From assembly GCA_014896355.1 (NCBI GenBank), contig JADBKO010000006.1, positions 1-64,000 of the forward strand: DNA of 64,000 nucleotides, in the 5' to 3' direction. The notes beneath the pieces are model-generated. The model made no database searches, was not told the origin of the DNA, and was given only the letters and a program-made list of their open reading frames with translations. The position numbers were made by a program, and so were the translations under genes. Below are positions 55,001 through 63,187 of the stretch, one piece after another (the first letter of the stretch is position 1; each line of letters opens with the position of its first letter). Source of the DNA: Bacillota bacterium (lineage in GTDB: Bacteria; Bacillota; UBA5301; Bu52).

Positions 55001-58000
55001 CCGGGCCGCCGGCGCCATAGGTCACCGGCCAGCCGTGCAGCTCCTTGGCGAAGTCGCCTTTCCGGTAGGAGCGCTCTGCTGCAAAGCGCTGGTACTCCGC
55101 CGTCTCGCCGAAGCTGGGCGCCAGGGCCAGATGGAAGTTGAGAGGCGCCTTGCCGTCGTTGCGGATGGTCAGCGGGCGCTGATCCTGCTGCCCTTCGGTG
55201 AGGAACACGTCGAAGGCATCCGGCGTGACGCCCAGGACCGGCAGCCAACGGACTTCCACCTGTACCTTCTGGGACACTTCCACGCCGTTGGCATCCTTGG
55301 CGTGGATGCTGGCTTCGTACGTTCCCAGGTTCGGGTAGACGTGGCTCGCTGTAGGTTGATGCACGGCAGCACTGCCGTCGCCAAAATCCCACCACACGTC
55401 GACCACAGGCGCAGCACCGGCCTGCACCGTGGCGCTGAAGCGCACCTCGAGGGGCGGCTCGCCCACGGCCGGTTCGGCCTTCACATCGCTCAGCACCGGC
55501 GCAGGCAGGATGTGCACGTTGACGTCCACACCCAGCAGGGGCCGGAACGGATCATTGGTGGTGATCTCCAGGTAGTTGGTGTAGTCCTTGCCGGGCTGGC
55601 CCAGTTCACTGGCTTTCACCGTGACGGCGAGATCCTGGGTCTGCCCCGCCGGGATCGTTCCCGAGCTGGGCTCCACCTGAATCCCGCGGGAGATGGGCAT
55701 ATCCGTGTCCACCAGGTAGGCGCGGTTGTTCATGGCGACGACCCACAGATTGCCGTCCTCGTTCAGCTCCAGGCCGGCACCCTGGTACTCGCCGCCGGAC
55801 GGGGCCTGGAACTGGTACACCACAGCCCCGTGCTCCAGATCCAACCCGAAGATCATGTCCGGCGAGCCGTTATTGGACACCCAGAGGATGCCCCCCGGAT
55901 GCCAGGCCAGGCCGGCGATGCCCACCGGGAAGGACCAGGCTTCGATGACTTCGCCCGGATGGCTGTGGCTGAGACCCCGGATGTGGTAGATGATGTCCTG
56001 GTTCCAGCCGCCGATGTAGAAGGTGTCGGTGGCTGCGTCATAGGCCAGGCCGCGCTGGGAGATCCCGGTCCAGGGGCCGGAGGTGATCTTCTGCCGGACC
56101 TCGCCGGTGGCGGGGTCCAGGCCGTAGATGCCGTTGTCGCCGCCGACATTGACCTGCCAGATCAGATTGTGGTTCGGATCGTAGGCCATGTCACCCGGCC
56201 AGGATCCGGCCCACGGCGTCGCGAAGGTCTTGCCGGTGTAGACGCCCTGCGGCGTCACCAGCGAGTCCTTCTTGACCTGTGGGTCGCTGATCCAGACATT
56301 CGTCTGATCGAAGCCGGCGCCCCAGGCCAGGGTGATCGGCGACGGCACCGGCCAGGACAAGAGCACCTGGCCCACTCCGTCGGGCCGTACGTTGCCCTGC
56401 AGGCGGTGCACCTGCTCCGGTGTGAGCGGCTGGAAGAGCCCGCGGGCCGTAAGGGCGTCAGGGTCGGCGATCTTGCCGCCAGCGATGCGCTGCGGCAGCA
56501 CGATGGCCGGCGAGGCGCCGGGCCGCACCCGCACCTTGAACTGCAGCGGAGCCTTGCCCTGGGCATTGCCCACGGTCACCGTATGGACCTGGAAGCCATT
56601 GCCCGGCAGGGTGAACTCCAGCTGCGTGGGATCCACCGTGGCCCGCGGCAGATTGCGCACGTCGACGAGAATCTGCGTGCTGGCTGTGCCGCCCAGCTGG
56701 TCCACTGCGGTGAAGGTGGCCAGGAACTGGCCCTCTGCCGTGTAGACGTGGGAGGCATCCAGCGTGGGCTCGCTGCCCACGACCGGGGCGCTGCCGTCGC
56801 CGAAGTCCCACTTCACGCTGGCCAGCGGGGTTTCTGGCGCCTGCACCACCGCATGGAACTGTACCGTCAGAGGCGGCTCGCCGAGGGTCGGAGTGGCCGT
56901 GGCCTCCTGGATCACCGGTGCGGCCGCCACATGCAACTGCACCGGGACCACAATTTGCGGGTTCTCTGGGTCATTGGTGGCCAAAGAGACCGCGCCACTA
57001 TGGTCGCCGGGCCGCAGATTGCGGGCATCCACCGTCACCGTCAGCTGCTGAGAAGCCCCCGCAGTCACGGTGCCGCTGGCTGGAGCGACCTGCAGCCACC
57101 GGCCGATGGGGCCTAGGTTGGTAGCCACCAGGTACATGGTGTTGTTGCCCTGGGAAGCGACCCACAGATTCCCATTGGCGTCGAACTCCAAGCCCGCGCC
57201 GTTGTAGTCGCCGCCCGCCGGATGGGCAAACTGCGCCACAATGGCGTGGCTCTCGGCATTGACGAAGTAGAGGGCATCCGGCGCCGCATTACTGGCCACC
57301 ACCAGGATCTTCGCCCCCGGATGGTAGGCCAGTCCGGAGATGCTCACCGGCATGGACCACTGTTCCAGAACCTCGCCGGGATGATCCCAGCTCAGGCCCT
57401 TGAAGTGGTAAATGATGTCCTCGTTCCAGCCGCCGATGTAGAAGGTGTCGTCATCGGGGTTGTAAGCCAGGCCCCGCTGCGAGACTCCTGTCCACGGGCC
57501 GCTGGTGATGGAGGCCACCACCGCGCCGGTTTGCGGGTTCAGCTGGTAGATGCCGTTGTCGCCGCCGACATTGACCTGCCAGATGAACTGGCCGTCAAAG
57601 GCCATGTCCCCTGGCCACGATCCGGCCCACGGGGTGCTCCAGGAGGTGCCGGTATAGGCGCCGGCCGGAGTCACCAGGGCGTCCATCTTCTGCTGGGGGT
57701 CCGAGATGGCCAGATTGCCGCTGTTGCGGTCCACGGCCACGCCCCAGGCCAAGGTGATGGGCGAGGGCGCGGTCCAGTGGGCCAGAATCTGTCCAGCGTC
57801 CAACGGTTGGATGGCCCGGCGCTCCTGGTCCGCCAGCGGGGCGTAGAGGCCGCGGGCCGTGCGCGCCAGCGGGTCCACACCGCCAGCGCCGGCATTCGCC
57901 GCACCCACCGTGCCGCCAGCTCCTGCCGTACCCGGCCGGCCCACGGGCCCGGCCAGCCGTTTGGGCAGCTGAATGCTCTGGGACGCCGCCTCGGCGCCGA

Positions 58001-61000
58001 AGCGAAGAGCCCCCGGCCCAGCGTTGCTCAGGGTCAGCGAAGCACTCCCCGTCCGTCCCTGGGCGACGCGCAGGAAGATCTGATGCGGATCCCAGCTGGC
58101 TGCCGGCGGCTGGCCCACCTCCACCTGCACCCGGGCGGTGGCCTCATACCCGTCGTTGTCCACGGCATGGAACGTGGCGGTATAAGGACCCTCGTGCCCA
58201 TAGGTGTGGGTGGTGGTGAACTCGTGCACCGGCTGGCTGCCGTCGCCGAAGTCCCAGTACTGGTCGGCGATGCGGCCATCCGGATCCTGGGCCGCAGCCA
58301 CGAACTGGAACTGCGTCTCCACCGGGCCCCGGGCCGGATTGACCCCGGCGGCCGTGATGACCGGCGGCTGGTTCGGCAGCACATCCACGTGCACAGGCGC
58401 TGCAATTTCCGGATGCAGCAGATCATTGCTGTCCAGAACCAGGCGGCCGTCCAGGCTGCCGCTGGCGATGGGCCGCAGGTCGAAGAGCACCTGCACATCC
58501 TGGCTTGCTCCCGGCGCCACGCTGCCCTGGCTGACATTGGTCGACAGCCAGGCGAAGGGGTAGAAGAGCACCGCCAGGCCATTGTGCACGTAGGGGGCGT
58601 TGAAGACCACCTCCAGGCCATCGCTGCCGTCGGCGTTCTCGATACCCACCGTGGCACTGTTGGCTTTGCCGCCGAAATTCAGCGGCGCTTCGGGCGGCCC
58701 GTACTGGTAGAGAATGCGGCCGTCCGGGTAAAGGATGGCTTCAAAGGTCAGAGCTCCGGTATTGGGATAAAGAGGCACCTGGTACCATTCCACGACGAAG
58801 CGTTCATGGGCCGCATCGTGGTAGGTATAGACGCTGCCAGCCCGGTTGGGACTCAGGTCGTCCCAATAGACGGCCAACAGGTTGTTGGGGGTATTGTCGT
58901 CCGGAATGGGGTCGTTGCTGTAATCCCCCGTCGTGCTCCCGAAGGTCAGATACCCGTTGGAGCACACGCTCAGCGACGTATACGTCCCACCGTAGAACGG
59001 GAACGGCCACGGCAGATCCACGGACACGCCGCTGTCATCGCCCAGGTTCACCCGGTTGCCGGTGGTGGTGATATCCACCCACTCGAAGGTGGGTCCGCCC
59101 GGCTGGTCGCTGTCCAGCCAGATCATGCCGAAGCGGTCTGGCCCACCCCTCCCCAGCCGGCCTGGGCGCGGATCGGGCTGATCCTTCGCGCCGTTCCAGT
59201 CCGGCGCATCCGGGGCCACCCTGGGCACCACCTGCGCCGGAGTGCCGGCGGTCTCCGCCCGGAGCGTGAATTCCAGGGGCACATCGCCGCTGTTGCGGAT
59301 GGTCAGAGTCTCCGTACGCGTGCGGTGGGCCCGGATCGCAGCCGTAAACGAGGGCGGCGTCAGCGATGCCGAGGGCTGTGGCCGCGCCACGATGTGGATC
59401 GTGCGGGTGGCCCGCAGGCCCTCGTCGTCGATTACCGTCAACGTGGCGTCATACTCGCCCTCCGTTTCGTAGGTGTGGCTGGTGCGCAGCTGGCCATCGG
59501 AAGGCGCGCCGCCGTCCACCGGGGCGCTGCCGTCCCCGAAGTTCCACTGCGAGGCCACCACCCGGCCGTCCGTGTCCCCGACCTCGGCCGCGAACTGCAC
59601 CGTCAGCGGCGTCTTGCCGGCGAAGGGCTGCGCCGTGAAGCTGCGGATCACCGGCGGGATGAGGGCATTCACATGCAGGAAGGCCTCCACGTTGATGGCC
59701 GGGGTATCCGGGTCATCGCTCTGAACCACCAGCGTGGCCGGATAATCCCCTTCCGGCCGTTGGCCGGCCTTGAAGGTGACTGCCACATCGGCACTGGCCC
59801 CCGGGGCCACCGTACCCTGGCTCGGCTCCACCGCCAGCCAGAACGGGTAAAACTCCACCGCCAGATTGTCATGCAGATAGGCCTGGTTGAAGGCCACCTG
59901 CAGGCCATCGTTGCCGGCGGCATTTTCGATACCCACTGTGGCTTGGTTCAGGGTTCCCCGCATGGTGAGATACTGGAATTTCACCGTACCGTCCTTCCGC
60001 AGGATGACCTCGAAGGTGTTGGGCGTGCTGCTGCCCCAGCGCGGCACGTTCTTGTATTCCACCACGAAGATTCCGGCAGCGGCGTCCCCGTAGTAGAGGA
60101 TCCGGCTGCCGCTTCCCGGGTTCAGATCGTCCCAGAAGGGCGCGATCAGGTCATTGGGCTGGCTCGGGTTGGGGATCGGGTCGTTGCTGTAATCGTCCCC
60201 GTTGGTCCCGAAGGTGAGATAGCCGTTGGAGCCGATACGCACCTGGGTTTTCTGCTGCCCGTAGAACGGGAAGGCAAAGGGCAGGTCCACCAACGCGCTG
60301 GCGTCATCCCCCAGGTTCACGGGAGTCCCGGTGGAGGTCAGATCCAGCCATTCAAACGCGGGCCCGGTCGGTGCGTCGCTGTCCGCCCATTGGTAGCCGG
60401 AGTGGTCCGGGCCACCGGCGCCCTCCGCCACCGGCGGGCCTTGACGCGGATCCACCTGCCCCTTGGCCACCTGCAGATCGGGGATAGCGGGAGCAGCACC
60501 CGCCGGAGCGCTGCCCGGGATGGCCAGCCCGCAGCTGTAGTGCAAATCCCCCTGGCCGCTGTTGGTGATGGTCAGGTGCTGGGTCTCTTCCTGACCCCAG
60601 TCCAGGGAAGCCTGCAGAGACGTGGGGTTCACGCCGATATGCGGCGGGAAGAACACGTGGATCCGGACCGTGGCCACAGATTCCAGGCCAGCGTTGTCCA
60701 CGGCGTGGAACTTGGCCTCGAACCATCCCTGCGCCGTGTAGGTGTGCTGCGCGTTCGCGGCATGGAGCGGCGCGCTGCCATCGCCGAAATCCCACCACAT
60801 ATCGGCGATGGAGCCGTCCACGTCGTGGGCCGCGGCCTCAAAGGTCACGGCCAAGGGCGGTTCGCCCTGGGTCGGCGTGGCCGTGGCCCGCTCGATGACC
60901 GGCGGCAGCGAGGCCGCCAGGGCGTTGGCGGCATTCAGGCGCCCGCCCGTGACGCACTTCCCCGCCAGGGCCGGTTTGCGATCTACCGTATCCAGAATCA

Positions 61001-62510
61001 GGCTTTTCACCGACGGGCTGCCCTCGGTCCACCCCGGGGCTCCGGGATAGAGAGGCAGAGTGGGGTACTGGCTCATGACCAGGGCTGCCACGCCCGAAAC
61101 ATGGGGCGTGGCCATGGACGTGCCGTAGAAGAAGGCGTAGGCTTCTTCCGGCGGCTGGCCGGGCCCCGGCGGCGGATCCGGCGGCACGGTGGAAAGAATG
61201 TAGCCGCCGGGAGCGAACAGATCCACCGAAGTGGCGCCATAGCAGGTGCTCCACCAACCCGGATAGCTCGCGGGCTCGTCGTTTTGCATGGTGGCCGCCA
61301 CGGCAATGATGTTTGGTGAATCGTAGCTGGAGGGATAATGCGGCGTGGCGTCATTGTTGGTGCCGCTGTTGCCAGCGGCAGCCACGAAGAGCATGCCCGT
61401 GCCTTCAATGGCGTCCTTCAGGGCTTGGCTGTAAGCGCCGCCGCCCCAGCTGTTGTTGGTGAGCTTGGCGCCGGCCTGGGCCGCATACTGCAGGGCCAGG
61501 ATGGCGTCCGAGGTGAAGCCGCCTTCCGGCCCGAGGAACTTGAGGATGATGATCTTGATGTCCCAGCTGATGCCGGCCACGCCCATGGCGTTATCGCTCA
61601 GGGCGCCGATGGTGCCGGCCGTGTGGGTCCCGTGTTCATCCGCGAGATAACCGTATTGGTCCCGCTGATCCGGGTCCCACACGGTGTTGTCGCCGTCGTA
61701 GAAATCCCAGCCGTGGATGTCGTCGACGTAGCCGTTGCCGTCATCGTCGATGCCGTTGTCCGGGATCTCCCCCGGGTTGGTCCAGATGTGGGCCGCCAGG
61801 TCCGGGTGATCGACGTAGGCCCCCGTATCGATGAGGCCCACGATCACCTCCGGCGAGTCGGTGCGGATGGACCAGCCCTCCGGCATGTCGATATCCGCGT
61901 CGGCCACGGCCGGGGCGCTGAGCTCCGGGTCATCGGCCTGAGGCGGCATCTGGCTGGCGCCGGGGTTATGCAGCCCCCACATCAGGTTGAAATACGGATC
62001 ACTGGGAAAAACGGGAGCGCCGTCCCGATATACTTTATAATCGGGTTCGGCATAAAGGATCTCCGGCCGCCGGGACAACTCCGCCGCTTCTCTGCGGACG
62101 TCTGTCCCCTTGGGCACCTTCACGATGTGGATGTCCAGACCCCGCGGGAAACGCTTGCTGGGCCCGAAATGAGCAGTCTTTTCCAGCTGCAGCCCCAGGG
62201 CCTGGAAACGTTCTGCTGCGGCTTGTACCGTATTGACGGAACTGCTGTCCTTGAACCGCACGAGAATGCGCTCCGGGTTGACCTCTACGGGCCCCGCCTG
62301 CCACCCGCCGTGGAATTTGCCAGGCGGCGGCGCCGCTGCCGCGTTGCCAGCCATCCAGACCAACCCACCCACGACCAGGAAGACCACGAGGGCTGCCAAC
62401 AACACGGCCGCCCGCCGAGCTGGTCCTGCACAGCCAGCGCCGTCTGCGGGCCACCGCGCTGCCGTCGCACCCCGTGCGGGCCGTTCCGCCCTCCCATGGT
62501 ACCTTCTCAT
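52068..62510 (-). CDS. Giant secreted S8 subtilisin-like protease with multiple PKD and anchor-like domains and a C-terminal FlgD-Ig/Por-secretion-tail-like domain (3480 aa)
   Basis: Catalytic triad GLIDTGAYVDHPDL / EHGTHTAGTIGA / YGTSMATPHVSGVAALV; I9-like prodomain; many WDFGDGSAP PKD motifs; C-terminus AAGPNPADRTVTFYFAQGVSGTLYVYDSAGRLAYRHEVAEGETHYLWDLTDSHGTPLAPGLYLYVLVTNSGRSSPVLKLVVER. Start ATG 62510 with GGAGGG SD; the ORF-track N-terminal 149 aa are probably untranslated leader. Confidence 0.93.
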   Translation of the reverse strand: MRRYHGRAERPARGATAARWPADGAGCAGPARRAAVLLAALVVFLVVGGLVWMAGNAAAAPPPGKFHGGWQAGPVEVNPERILVRFKDSSSVNTVQAAAERFQALGLQLEKTAHFGPSKRFPRGLDIHIVKVPKGTDVRREAAELSRRPEILYAEPDYKVYRDGAPVFPSDPYFNLMWGLHNPGASQMPPQADDPELSAPAVADADIDMPEGWSIRTDSPEVIVGLIDTGAYVDHPDLAAHIWTNPGEIPDNGIDDDGNGYVDDIHGWDFYDGDNTVWDPDQRDQYGYLADEHGTHTAGTIGALSDNAMGVAGISWDIKIIILKFLGPEGGFTSDAILALQYAAQAGAKLTNNSWGGGAYSQALKDAIEGTGMLFVAAAGNSGTNNDATPHYPSSYDSPNIIAVAATMQNDEPASYPGWWSTCYGATSVDLFAPGGYILSTVPPDPPPGPGQPPEEAYAFFYGTSMATPHVSGVAALVMSQYPTLPLYPGAPGWTEGSPSVKSLILDTVDRKPALAGKCVTGGRLNAANALAASLPPVIERATATPTQGEPPLAVTFEAAAHDVDGSIADMWWDFGDGSAPLHAANAQHTYTAQGWFEAKFHAVDNAGLESVATVRIHVFFPPHIGVNPTSLQASLDWGQEETQHLTITNSGQGDLHYSCGLAIPGSAPAGAAPAIPDLQVAKGQVDPRQGPPVAEGAGGPDHSGYQWADSDAPTGPAFEWLDLTSTGTPVNLGDDASALVDLPFAFPFYGQQKTQVRIGSNGYLTFGTNGDDYSNDPIPNPSQPNDLIAPFWDDLNPGSGSRILYYGDAAAGIFVVEYKNVPRWGSSTPNTFEVILRKDGTVKFQYLTMRGTLNQATVGIENAAGNDGLQVAFNQAYLHDNLAVEFYPFWLAVEPSQGTVAPGASADVAVTFKAGQRPEGDYPATLVVQSDDPDTPAINVEAFLHVNALIPPVIRSFTAQPFAGKTPLTVQFAAEVGDTDGRVVASQWNFGDGSAPVDGGAPSDGQLRTSHTYETEGEYDATLTVIDDEGLRATRTIHIVARPQPSASLTPPSFTAAIRAHRTRTETLTIRNSGDVPLEFTLRAETAGTPAQVVPRVAPDAPDWNGAKDQPDPRPGRLGRGGPDRFGMIWLDSDQPGGPTFEWVDITTTGNRVNLGDDSGVSVDLPWPFPFYGGTYTSLSVCSNGYLTFGSTTGDYSNDPIPDDNTPNNLLAVYWDDLSPNRAGSVYTYHDAAHERFVVEWYQVPLYPNTGALTFEAILYPDGRILYQYGPPEAPLNFGGKANSATVGIENADGSDGLEVVFNAPYVHNGLAVLFYPFAWLSTNVSQGSVAPGASQDVQVLFDLRPIASGSLDGRLVLDSNDLLHPEIAAPVHVDVLPNQPPVITAAGVNPARGPVETQFQFVAAAQDPDGRIADQYWDFGDGSQPVHEFTTTHTYGHEGPYTATFHAVDNDGYEATARVQVEVGQPPAASWDPHQIFLRVAQGRTGSASLTLSNAGPGALRFGAEAASQSIQLPKRLAGPVGRPGTAGAGGTVGAANAGAGGVDPLARTARGLYAPLADQERRAIQPLDAGQILAHWTAPSPITLAWGVAVDRNSGNLAISDPQQKMDALVTPAGAYTGTSWSTPWAGSWPGDMAFDGQFIWQVNVGGDNGIYQLNPQTGAVVASITSGPWTGVSQRGLAYNPDDDTFYIGGWNEDIIYHFKGLSWDHPGEVLEQWSMPVSISGLAYHPGAKILVVASNAAPDALYFVNAESHAIVAQFAHPAGGDYNGAGLEFDANGNLWVASQGNNTMYLVATNLGPIGRWLQVAPASGTVTAGASQQLTVTVDARNLRPGDHSGAVSLATNDPENPQIVVPVQLHVAAAPVIQEATATPTLGEPPLTVQFHAVVQAPETPLASVKWDFGDGSAPVVGSEPTLDASHVYTAEGQFLATFTAVDQLGGTASTQILVDVRNLPRATVDPTQLEFTLPGNGFQVHTVTVGNAQGKAPLQFKVRVRPGASPAIVLPQRIAGGKIADPDALTARGLFQPLTPEQVHRLQGNVRPDGVGQVLLSWPVPSPITLAWGAGFDQTNVWISDPQVKKDSLVTPQGVYTGKTFATPWAGSWPGDMAYDPNHNLIWQVNVGGDNGIYGLDPATGEVRQKITSGPWTGISQRGLAYDAATDTFYIGGWNQDIIYHIRGLSHSHPGEVIEAWSFPVGIAGLAWHPGGILWVSNNGSPDMIFGLDLEHGAVVYQFQAPSGGEYQGAGLELNEDGNLWVVAMNNRAYLVDTDMPISRGIQVEPSSGTIPAGQTQDLAVTVKASELGQPGKDYTNYLEITTNDPFRPLLGVDVNVHILPAPVLSDVKAEPAVGEPPLEVRFSATVQAGAAPVVDVWWDFGDGSAAVHQPTASHVYPNLGTYEASIHAKDANGVEVSQKVQVEVRWLPVLGVTPDAFDVFLTEGQQDQRPLTIRNDGKAPLNFHLALAPSFGETAEYQRFAAERSYRKGDFAKELHGWPVTYGAGGPDAYGYVWMDSDQEGGPAYDWLEISEIGTPVTLDDESGVTVPLPFPFPFYGESKSQVAICSNGYLTFGKSIRGFFENAPIPNSAEPNDILAAFWDDLDPGAAGHVYYYYDEAHRRFIVEFKDVPQWGAQVGYTFQIILKPDGTILYQYQSMRGDLTSATVGIENARGSVGLEVVYNAQYVKDGLAVGFTPIGSLVGVNPDSGQVLPGKSQDVVVTFGSPTAAPGVYHTGIRVMADDPYRPVAVVPVDLTINGIPRVSIQKPAAGSVVEGVTPIQWTARDDQALTVDLAYSGDGGQTWTVLVQDAENSGRYDWDTNGLPVGDLYQVQVTVKDPYGQHATAQSGNFTLHRSPQVELTVPAGGEIVTTPSLEIRWNASDPEDGTELAVALEYSKDGGETWSRIKQNLPNSGSYTWNLAGVGPSDRVQVRITVTDKDRGSTVVVSPQFTVTQAPVAAFTYNHPGLESRGTEEPVRFSDGSHDPDGSVAAWHWDFGDGAASLDQNPQHRYAQGGIYTVQLWVTDNLGARSSTAWQTLVVGSPAAPVTGTLFIMEPVTDGYPLKDLRLWYERAQQPTEVPGDGNLPEIVLTCFGGNPVASHAALFNSRNAYFALQPTEAVAGPDGVSGIGRIVLNWYWPQGMDPQGLALYWFDAATGQWAPVSQQSAVPYRDSSEGGLYGGFIRMEIGPDTSPSLNQLRGAILAAGVSHVAPTAGFSFTPAQPTIQDTVQFRDASQPGDSEVVAWHWDFGDGTTSTEQNPQHRYTTKGSHWVALTVWDSTGAPSVEPARQKVEVVNLPPQVSITAPAAGAVWTGKEAIRWTATDPDDPAESLQIRLAFSADGTHWTEIAAGEANDGTYLWDTAVVPKGGLYQVQVTVTDTQGAKASAVSPVFTIVKLSGLVAAGPNPADRTVTFYFAQGVSGTLYVYDSAGRLAYRHEVAEGETHYLWDLTDSHGTPLAPGLYLYVLVTNSGRSSPVLKLVVER
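54430..60420 (-). repeat. Intragenic triplicated ~190-aa module (59830-60420, 58550-59150, 54430-55014) within the S8 gene
   Basis: Each copy: GGPDxxGYxWxDSD...FPFYGxxxxxVxICSNGYLTFG...PNDxLAxFWDDL-P-...FxVEfkxVPxWG...FxxILxxDGTIxYQY...ATVGIENAxGxxGLeVxFNxxYVxDGLAVxF. Confidence 0.85.
55665..57793 (-). repeat. Intragenic duplicated ~235-aa NHL/propeller-like module (57095-57793 and 55665-56375)
   Basis: Both copies read SPITLAWG...TPWAGSWPGDMA..IWQVNVGGDNGIY.L.P.TG.V...ITSGPWTG.SQRGLAY....DTFYIGGWN.DIIYH..GLS..HPGEV.E.WS.PV.I.GLA.HPG. Confidence 0.9.
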
Positions 62511-63021
62511 CCGGCGTCCCTCCCTCGGAATACCTGCCGGGTCTTTCCAAGAACTGCCGAAGTCTCCGAAGCCTTGCTGAAGGCTGAAGTCTCGCAGCCC
62601 TGCACCATTCAGGCCGGTGTCGTCCCGGTTTCCTCCGGGCTCCCCTGCTGCCCGCAGGCCTTTGCGCTCCCCTCCTTTCTGCGTGGCTCTGCCTTGCGGC
62701 CTTCGGCCTTCCCAGATGAAGGCGCGGGGCTGCCGGGCCGCCTTCACGTCCGACCCAGTTGGTTCCATCTTTGCCGAGACCTGACTCCGGCAAGACATAT
62801 CTAGCAAATCTTGCGGGAAAATTATGTCGAAACTTCTCGAAAGCGGCCATAATGAATATGTAGCTATCAGGAATAATCCCAGGACGAGTCCTTGATCTTG
62901 CAGCATTTCTATGAAGAGGAGAGACAAATATGTCTCCAGGTGCCGGCGTGTTGCCACGTTTGTCCGAGGGCCTGGATTGACCGGGGTTTAGGCAGGAAGC
63001 CGGAGGCAGAGAAAACGAAAA

Positions 63022-63074
63022 GGCAGGCCCCTGCAGCCGGCGGGGAGTTTCCCTACCGGCCGCAGGCACCTGCC
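63022..63074 (-). terminator. Rho-independent terminator of prfB
   Basis: Minus strand GGCAGGTGCCTGCGGCCGGTAGGGAAACTCCCCGCCGGCTGCAGGGGCCTGCC followed by TTTTCGTTTTC. Confidence 0.85.
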
Positions 63075-63187
63075 CAGTAGCCACACCGCGACAGAGCCTC
63101 GCCCGGCGCGGCGCGGTACACCGCATGCTCCGTGCGGAGGAACCGAAAGGAGCTCAAAGGCCAAGAAAGGCTGGGAGGCCGGACGGC

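Noticed and set aside
51921-61319. Very long plus-strand ORFs (51921-57116, 1731 aa; 57222-61319, 1365 aa) antisense to the giant protease
   Set aside because: Shadow ORFs caused by high-GC codon bias: no family motifs, Arg/His/Gly/Ala-rich composition, fully antisense to a gene with clear catalytic and PKD motifs.
62630-62700. Possible cyclic-di-GMP-I (GEMM) riboswitch, because of CACGCAGAAAGG and GAGCGCAAAGGCC on the minus strand
   Set aside because: The P1b hairpin and the GGGACGCAAAGCC spacing are missing and the downstream GNxAGCCGGGU element is not present; only a superficial resemblance.
62511-62957. 149-aa N-terminal extension of the S8 ORF
   Set aside because: Strong SD + ATG at 62510 followed by a signal peptide; the extension is atypical in composition and better read as leader RNA.
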